From Campylobacteraceae bacterium (lineage in GTDB: Bacteria; Campylobacterota; Campylobacteria; Campylobacterales; Sulfurovaceae), in the NCBI GenBank assembly GCA_027023325.1, contig JALVVQ010000176.1, positions 1 through 10,896 of the forward strand: 10,896 nt of DNA, in the 5' to 3' direction. Shown here piece after piece: positions 6,516-10,896 of the stretch. Under the pieces are notes generated by a model that was not told where the DNA came from, did no database searches, and saw only the letters and a list, made by a program, of their open reading frames with translations. Within the stretch, counting starts at the first letter, position 1. Every line of letters starts with the position of its first letter. The position numbers and the translations under genes are program-made.

Positions 6516-8879
6516 ATGACTTTGTTGAAATATATAAAACAGCTATGTTCATGGATGTTCTTTCTTTCATTGTATTTCACTATAGTATATGCCAGTCCAA
6601 ACCTCTCTCTTACTGATCAAGAAAAGGCATTTCTCCAGAAGCACCCTATACTCTCGGTGCATAATGAAAAGAATTATCCTCCTTATAATTTTAATAAAAA
6701 CGGTGTTCCTGCAGGCTTCTCGATAGACTACATGAATCTATTGGCAAAAAAACTTGGCATCAAGGTGAAGTACATTAGTGGTCATACATGGAGTGAGTTT
6801 ATAAAAATGATTAGAGAGGGAAAGCTTGATGTGATGCTTAATATCAGACGCACACCGCAGAGAGATACTTACCTCAGTTTTACAGAACCTTATGCTGCTA
6901 CTAAAAAAGCTATTTTTTCCAATGACCCCTTTCTGAGTGATCTTTATGCCTTGCAAGGCAAAACAATCTGCGTCCCCAAAGATTTCTATATAGAGTATTT
7001 TTTAGAGTCCTATTATCCGGATATACAGCTTATGAAAAGCGGGTCACTACTGGGTTGTCTAAAATCTGTAGCCAAAGGCAGCAGTGTTGCAACGATCGGT
7101 AGTCGTGCCATTATCCGATATCTCATGCAGGAAAACAATATAAGTATATCCCATGAAAATACTATACCAGATAGAAGACTGACGGTAGGACTCAGTATTG
7201 CAACTGCAAAAAATATGCATATACTCAGAGATATACTTCAAAAAGCAATGTACAGCATTGGAGAGAATACACTCTCTATATTGACGCATGGGTGGCTGGG
7301 AGAAAAAGATGCTCGCAAAGTACTTTCGGGAAAAAGTATCGTAAAGCCTTACAGGAATAAAAGGGTAATCACAATGTGTAACAATCCCAATTGGGCACCT
7401 ATAGAGTTCGTCAAGGAGGGAGAGGAGAATACCATTCAAGGTATCGCTATCGATACACTGAAGCTCCTTGAGCAGAAACTGAATGTCACATTCAAAACTA
7501 TCCATACCAAGAGCTGGGTGCAATCTCAGGCGTATATGAGGGAGGGAAAATGTGAGATTCTTCCGGTGGCTATCCAAACAGATAAAAGAAAAGAGTATGC
7601 CAACTTTACTACACCTTATCTAGTATATAAGTTGGCTGTCATTACGCAGAATGATAAGCCCTTTATCGAGGATCTTTCTTCTGTCTCTGACAAAACAATT
7701 GCCCGAAAAAGAGGATCTGGGCTGATTGATAAGTTAAAAAAACGCTATCCTCAAATTGATATCTTGGAAACAGAGGGTTGCAGAGAATCATTGAAAAAAG
7801 TCTCTGATGGCGAAGCATATTGTACGATAGCTACACTGCCTGTCGCATCCTATTTTATCAATAAATTTGCATTGAAGAACCTTTATATAGCAGGTTATAT
7901 CGATATGAAATATAGACTCTCTATCGCAGTGACCAAAAAAGATAAAGCACTGTTACGGGTGCTCAATGCGGCACTCTCTGAAATCACTGAGTATCAACAA
8001 AGAGATATTTATGACAAGTGGGCCAACAAAAAACTTGTGGAATCTTATAAATACACCTATATATGGTATGCGTTGGCAGTAGCTTTGATAATTTTCCTTC
8101 TGGTTGTATATAGACACAAAATTCTTCAGGGGGCCAATGTAAATTTACAGAAGGAAATTCAGGAAAAAGTACAGGAGAATATTGTCCAGCATCAATTTAT
8201 CCAGGAGCAGGCAAAACTGGCGGCACTCGGAGAGATGATAGGTGTGATTGCACACCAGTGGAGGCAGCCGTTGAATGCATTGGGTCTGAGTATCCAGAAT
8301 CTGGAGTATAATTACAGGGATGGACTGCTAGATCAGAAATTTATTGAAAAATATATAGATAAAAATATTAAAACCATTAAATTTATGAGCCATACCATTG
8401 ATGATTTTAGAGATTTTTTCAAAGTAAATAAGGTAAAGGAGAGATTTTCAGTCAAAGAGAGTGTTGAGGCAACATTCCAGATGCAATCGCTATACCTGGA
8501 GAAGTATCATATTTCTTTTGTTGTAACAGGTGATGATCTTGAAGTGGAAGGATTGAGAAGTGAGTTTCAGCAAGTAGTCCTGAACCTTATAAACAATGCC
8601 AAAGACGCACTCGTAGAGAACAGGAGTGAAGAGAGAAGGATAGAGGTCTATCTTGAAGAGAAGGCAGTAGTCTTTATGGACAATGGCGGCGGTATCTCGG
8701 AAGAGAATATGAAAAAAATTTTTGATTCTTATTTCACAACCAAAGAGGAAGGATTAGGTGTTGGACTCTATATGTCAAAGGTTATCATAGAGGAGAAGAT
8801 GGGTGGCAGAATACAAGTATACTCCAAAGGAGATGGAACAGTGATAGTATTGGATTTTAACGAAAATGAAAAATATTAA
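6516..8879 (+). CDS. Sensor histidine kinase with two periplasmic SBP_bac_3 domains
   Basis: Membrane sensor of a two-component system. From ATG 6516 (787 aa), residues 1-27 are a signal or anchor segment ending VYAS. Residues ~43-262 and ~282-505 are two tandem periplasmic solute-binding (PBPb) domains; each shows the TP.R...F..PY-type strand (RRTPQRDTYLSFTEPYA at about 112-128, TDKRKEYANFTTPYL at about 355-369). A membrane helix is at about 514-532 and a coiled linker at ~537-572, with no HAMP domain visible. The H-box HQWRQPLN has the phospho-acceptor at His580. The ATPase domain has an N box (QQVVLNLINNAKDAL, 685-699), DNGGG at 722-726 and GLGVGLYMSK at 746-755. The residue after the His is Gln, not the Glu/Asp of classical HisKA kinases. 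Such proteins typically sense amino acids or similar small solutes; the ligand cannot be deduced. Parts of the gene are markedly AT-rich. It overlaps the regulator gene by 14 nt. Confidence 0.9.
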   Translation: MTLLKYIKQLCSWMFFLSLYFTIVYASPNLSLTDQEKAFLQKHPILSVHNEKNYPPYNFNKNGVPAGFSIDYMNLLAKKLGIKVKYISGHTWSEFIKMIREGKLDVMLNIRRTPQRDTYLSFTEPYAATKKAIFSNDPFLSDLYALQGKTICVPKDFYIEYFLESYYPDIQLMKSGSLLGCLKSVAKGSSVATIGSRAIIRYLMQENNISISHENTIPDRRLTVGLSIATAKNMHILRDILQKAMYSIGENTLSILTHGWLGEKDARKVLSGKSIVKPYRNKRVITMCNNPNWAPIEFVKEGEENTIQGIAIDTLKLLEQKLNVTFKTIHTKSWVQSQAYMREGKCEILPVAIQTDKRKEYANFTTPYLVYKLAVITQNDKPFIEDLSSVSDKTIARKRGSGLIDKLKKRYPQIDILETEGCRESLKKVSDGEAYCTIATLPVASYFINKFALKNLYIAGYIDMKYRLSIAVTKKDKALLRVLNAALSEITEYQQRDIYDKWANKKLVESYKYTYIWYALAVALIIFLLVVYRHKILQGANVNLQKEIQEKVQENIVQHQFIQEQAKLAALGEMIGVIAHQWRQPLNALGLSIQNLEYNYRDGLLDQKFIEKYIDKNIKTIKFMSHTIDDFRDFFKVNKVKERFSVKESVEATFQMQSLYLEKYHISFVVTGDDLEVEGLRSEFQQVVLNLINNAKDALVENRSEERRIEVYLEEKAVVFMDNGGGISEENMKKIFDSYFTTKEEGLGVGLYMSKVIIEEKMGGRIQVYSKGDGTVIVLDFNENEKY

Positions 8880-10131
8880 AATACTTTTTGTGGAAGATGA
8901 TGCAGGTATACGAGAGGAGCTAATATCGTTTTTGAGTCGCTATGCCAAAGCAGGTCTTTATGCAGCAGAAAATGCCGAAGAGGGATTGAAGCTTTTCTAT
9001 CAACATCAACCTAATATCGTGATCTCGGATATCAAGATGGCTAAGATGTCAGGTATTGATATGGTAAAAAAGATCAAAGAGACTGATCCAGATCAGGCAG
9101 TTATTTTTACGACTGCACACAGTGACAGTATATTTTTTCTAGAGGCGATTGAACTACAAGTGGCTGGTTATCTTTTGAAACCAGTTGACTTAAGACAACT
9201 ACAACGAAAGATCAAAAAAATTAGTCAAGAATTGATATTACGAAGGCAGTATGAAGCCCAAAAGGAGATCATGAATGAAATAGCACATTTACAGGGAAGC
9301 ATGTTGGCTGTTTTTGATAAAAACTTTCAGCTCTTGTTTCTGAATGATATGGCATTGACATTTTGGGGGCTCAAGAGCACAGAAGAGGCTTTGGAGCATA
9401 ATGGTATGCTTGGCGACAGAATGGTAAAGGGAGGTGGCTATTTTTACCCTTCCGATATGAAAGACAGGAAATGGATAGGTGAAATACAAGATCTTGAGCC
9501 GCAAAGGAGGATCATTGCGCTGCGTTCTTTGGATGGAGAGTCCATACATGCCTATATGGTAGATATCACATATGCGAAAAAGACAGATCATACCATTATA
9601 ACACTTTCTGAAATCACCAAGATAGAAGAGGAGCGTGCCTCTTATCGGAAGCGTATGTATATTGATGATCTTACGCAGATATACAATCGTGCCATGTTTG
9701 ATAAGCAGATTGACAATGAGGTGAAGAAGTCTCTTAGGGAAGGGCAAGGGTTGAGTATGATTTTGCTCGATATCGATCACTTCAAGCAGGTCAATGATCA
9801 CTATGGACACCTTGCGGGAGATCAGGTGCTGAAGGGGATTGGAAGGTTAGTCAAAAAAAGCATACGAAACCATGATTTTTTTGCTAGATGGGGCGGTGAG
9901 GAGTTTGCATTACTATTACCTAATACGGAGCTGGAAGGCGCTATGAAACTGGCGGAAAACTTGAGAAAAAATATTGGATCACACAGATTTCCAGAGGGTA
10001 TTTTTGTGAGCTGTAGTTTTGGTGTGGCATCGGTCAGAGAAAAAGGAGAAAAGTGCCTCTTCAGAAAAGCGGATGAAGCACTGTATGAAGCCAAAGTCCA
10101 AGGACGAAATAGAGTGGTAGCCTATGCTTAA
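8866..10131 (+). CDS. Response regulator with PAS-like and GGDEF domains (diguanylate cyclase)
   Basis: Cytoplasmic output of the preceding kinase, expected to make cyclic-di-GMP from two GTP when phosphorylated. Residues 1-120 are a receiver: acidic pair Asp11/Asp12, phospho-acceptor Asp55 in SDIKM, Thr82/Thr83, and Lys105 in LLKPVD. Residues ~130-250 look like a degenerate PAS domain (MLAVFDKNFQLLFLND near 146-161). Residues 265-421 are a GGDEF domain starting at DDLTQIYNR. The active loop is GGEEF (343-347), a catalytically competent variant. RNHD at 334-337, five residues before it, is an intact RxxD inhibitory site, so product feedback is expected. It begins 14 nt inside the kinase gene with no clear ribosome site, which suggests translational coupling. 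No DNA-binding domain is present. The TAA stop lies in the left TTAA flank of the inverted-repeat element. Confidence 0.93.
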   Translation: MKNIKILFVEDDAGIREELISFLSRYAKAGLYAAENAEEGLKLFYQHQPNIVISDIKMAKMSGIDMVKKIKETDPDQAVIFTTAHSDSIFFLEAIELQVAGYLLKPVDLRQLQRKIKKISQELILRRQYEAQKEIMNEIAHLQGSMLAVFDKNFQLLFLNDMALTFWGLKSTEEALEHNGMLGDRMVKGGGYFYPSDMKDRKWIGEIQDLEPQRRIIALRSLDGESIHAYMVDITYAKKTDHTIITLSEITKIEEERASYRKRMYIDDLTQIYNRAMFDKQIDNEVKKSLREGQGLSMILLDIDHFKQVNDHYGHLAGDQVLKGIGRLVKKSIRNHDFFARWGGEEFALLLPNTELEGAMKLAENLRKNIGSHRFPEGIFVSCSFGVASVREKGEKCLFRKADEALYEAKVQGRNRVVAYA

Positions 10132-10164
10132 GGGAACCTCTAAAAATTGATATTTTTTGTCTGA
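10128..10164 (+). repeat. Left inverted repeat of the element
   Basis: Reads TTAAGGGAACCTCTAAAAAT and continues to TTTTTTGTCTGAT. It pairs with the right repeat over about 33 positions, with about four mismatches and one 4-nt insertion. It contains its own AT-only hairpin (AAAAAT-TGAT-ATTTTT, 10142-10157). Confidence 0.8.
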
Positions 10165-10222
10165 TACTCCGGTAGTCATAGATGCAAGCGCCCATTGCAC
10201 GGGTTGAGTGCTCCTTTGTCGC

Positions 10223-10257
10223 ATCGGTCAAAAAACATTTTTAGAGATTCCCCTTAA
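10223..10257 (-). repeat. Right inverted repeat of the element
   Basis: Read on the minus strand from 10257 it gives TTAAGGGGAATCTCTAAAAA, then TGTTTTTTGACCGAT. It matches the left repeat except for A/G at the border, C/T in the first block, the 4-nt gap after the A-run and two differences in the inner block. Confidence 0.8.
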
Positions 10258-10896
10258 TTGCCTATACCGTGTGTGGCTACAAATGCGATAAAGTATCGTG
10301 CGTATTTATCTTTGGCATTGGGAAGTATGTCTGCTGCCTCTTGAGAGGAGTACCCCTTTTTTTTAAGATACATAAATGCTTTCTTTACTTCTGAAATACT
10401 TTTTTTATCCTCAAAACTTCTACGCATACCCACCAGATTGAGTCCCCTGATTGCTGCATGAGGGTATCCTTCTGCTAAGCAATAAGGAGGAATATCGTTT
10501 TGAACAGCAGAGGCACCACCAATCATCGTACCTCTCCCGATGATGCACTGCTCGTCCAGGCTTGCCTTGGCACCGACGATGACCCTCTCCTCACATCTGC
10601 TGTCTTTACGCAACAAAACACTATTGGTGATAATGCAGTTTTGTCCCACTTCGACACCGGACTGTATCTCCACATAACCCATAATGAAGCATCCAGGGGA
10701 GATATGTATGGCTTTATCATCAGTAGGACGGGTGCCGATTTTTGTAAATTCGCGTACTGTGCACCCTTTATCTATTGTGATGGCTACCGTACCGTTTCCC
10801 ATCTCTACAAAGGCATGGAGGTGGGTTTTCTCCCCTAGTGTGACCTTCCCTTCAAGTGTCACATGGGGCTCTAGCCTAACGCCACTTCCTAGGATG
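10254..10896 (-). CDS. LpxA-like acyltransferase homologue lacking catalytic histidines (5' end cut off)
   Basis: The frame is open to the window edge, so about the first 50 residues of a ~262-residue LpxA-type protein are missing; 213 residues are visible. The GTG at 10862 is internal, not the start. Fragment residues 1-125 show hexapeptide-repeat periodicity of a left-handed beta-helix. They are followed by DIPPYCLAEGYPHAAIRGLN and VGMRR (to residue 159) and a helical C-terminus, the layout of UDP-N-acetylglucosamine 3-O-acyltransferase (LpxA), which starts lipid A synthesis. The family's His122/His125 motif (AH-x-AHDC) is replaced here by FIMGYVEIQSGV (70-81), putting Glu76 and Ser79 at those positions. 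The places of His144 and His160 also lack histidine. It is therefore probably a divergent paralogue with another substrate or a non-enzymatic role. Its stop codon lies in the right TTAA flank of the repeat element. Confidence 0.8.
   Translation of the reverse strand, partial: ILGSGVRLEPHVTLEGKVTLGEKTHLHAFVEMGNGTVAITIDKGCTVREFTKIGTRPTDDKAIHISPGCFIMGYVEIQSGVEVGQNCIITNSVLLRKDSRCEERVIVGAKASLDEQCIIGRGTMIGGASAVQNDIPPYCLAEGYPHAAIRGLNLVGMRRSFEDKKSISEVKKAFMYLKKKGYSSQEAADILPNAKDKYARYFIAFVATHGIGN

Larger units (their letters stand above)
10128..10257. mobile_element. MITE-like or internally deleted IS element with TTAA flanks
   Basis: About 122 bp (10132-10253) bounded by long imperfect inverted repeats and by TTAA at 10128-10131 and 10254-10257, the latter readable as a target duplication (TTA or TTAA). 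It carries no transposase gene. The core (about 10165-10220) can form smaller pairings such as GATGC/GCATC (10181-10185 and 10221-10225) and TGCAA/TTGCA. The ends, reading GGGAACCTCTAAAAA and GGGGAATCTCTAAAAA inward, look like transposon termini, but I cannot name the family. It fills the whole gap between two convergent genes. No U-run follows the hairpin in either direction, so it is not a canonical intrinsic terminator, though it could still end or stabilise both transcripts. Confidence 0.6.

Noticed and set aside
9289..9810. Minus-strand open frame (173 codons) opposite the GGDEF gene
   Set aside because: It is antisense to conserved PAS-like and GGDEF coding sequence, with no recognisable protein features.
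9979..10224. Minus-strand frame starting inside the inverted-repeat element, possible transposase remnant
   Set aside because: Only about 30 codons lie in the element before it runs antisense into the GGDEF gene, and I recognise no transposase motif. It is too short to call a pseudogene.
10128..10257. Inverted repeat as a bidirectional intrinsic terminator
   Set aside because: The stem ends are followed by TTAATTG or TTAAGCAT rather than a U-run in either direction, and the outer stem is too long and AT-rich for a typical terminator. TTAA flanks fit an insertion better.
1..10896. CRISPR array, tRNA or rRNA genes, toxin-antitoxin or defence system
   Set aside because: No regularly spaced direct repeats, no cloverleaf or ribosomal sequence, and no gene pair with matching domains was seen on either strand.

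Overview
The window looks like a chromosomal segment from a member of the Campylobacterota (former Epsilonproteobacteria), most likely a Sulfurovum-like or related free-living sulfur/hydrogen oxidiser. Three things point this way. The gene order DUF2018 - prenyl synthase - hemA - proS - small membrane protein - hemC matches, from memory, the order in Helicobacter pylori and Campylobacter jejuni. The histidine kinase has the 'HQWRQPLN' H-box common in this phylum. The first promoter has a T-rich extended -10 with no clear -35 hexamer. The G+C content looks mid-40s in the biosynthetic part and lower in the signalling genes. The genus is an inference.

Bases 1-6472 form a tightly packed plus-strand operon: a DUF2018 protein, a long-chain polyprenyl diphosphate synthase, glutamyl-tRNA reductase (hemA), prolyl-tRNA synthetase (proS), an FxsA-like membrane protein, a secreted DsbC-like thiol:disulfide oxidoreductase, and porphobilinogen deaminase (hemC). 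Most junctions overlap (TAATG, ATGA, TGATG, and a 32-nt overlap between the FxsA-like gene and the dsbC-like gene). One promoter at the left edge probably serves the whole run. The operon joins two enzymes of tetrapyrrole synthesis (first committed step, and hydroxymethylbilane formation), quinone side-chain synthesis and tRNA charging. The thiol oxidoreductase between the FxsA-like gene and hemC seems to be an addition to the conserved order.

Bases 6473-10131 hold a two-component system behind its own weak promoter. It comprises a membrane sensor kinase with two tandem periplasmic solute-binding (SBP_bac_3) domains and a response regulator with receiver, PAS-like and GGDEF (GGEEF) domains. 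The two genes overlap by 14 nt. The expected circuit is a periplasmic small molecule, then phosphorelay, then cyclic-di-GMP synthesis with product inhibition through an RxxD site.

Bases 10132-10253 are a short element with long imperfect inverted repeats flanked by TTAA on both sides, best read as a MITE or internally deleted insertion sequence. It sits between two convergent genes whose stop codons both lie in the flanking TTAA copies. The last gene (minus strand, running off the right edge) is an LpxA-family left-handed beta-helix acyltransferase homologue that lacks the family's catalytic histidines.

I see no tRNA, rRNA, CRISPR array, phage gene or defence system. The candidates for something undescribed are the histidine-less LpxA homologue, the MITE-like element, and the DsbC-like gene nested in the FxsA-like/hemC junction. 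No gap without a gene exceeds 300 bases.
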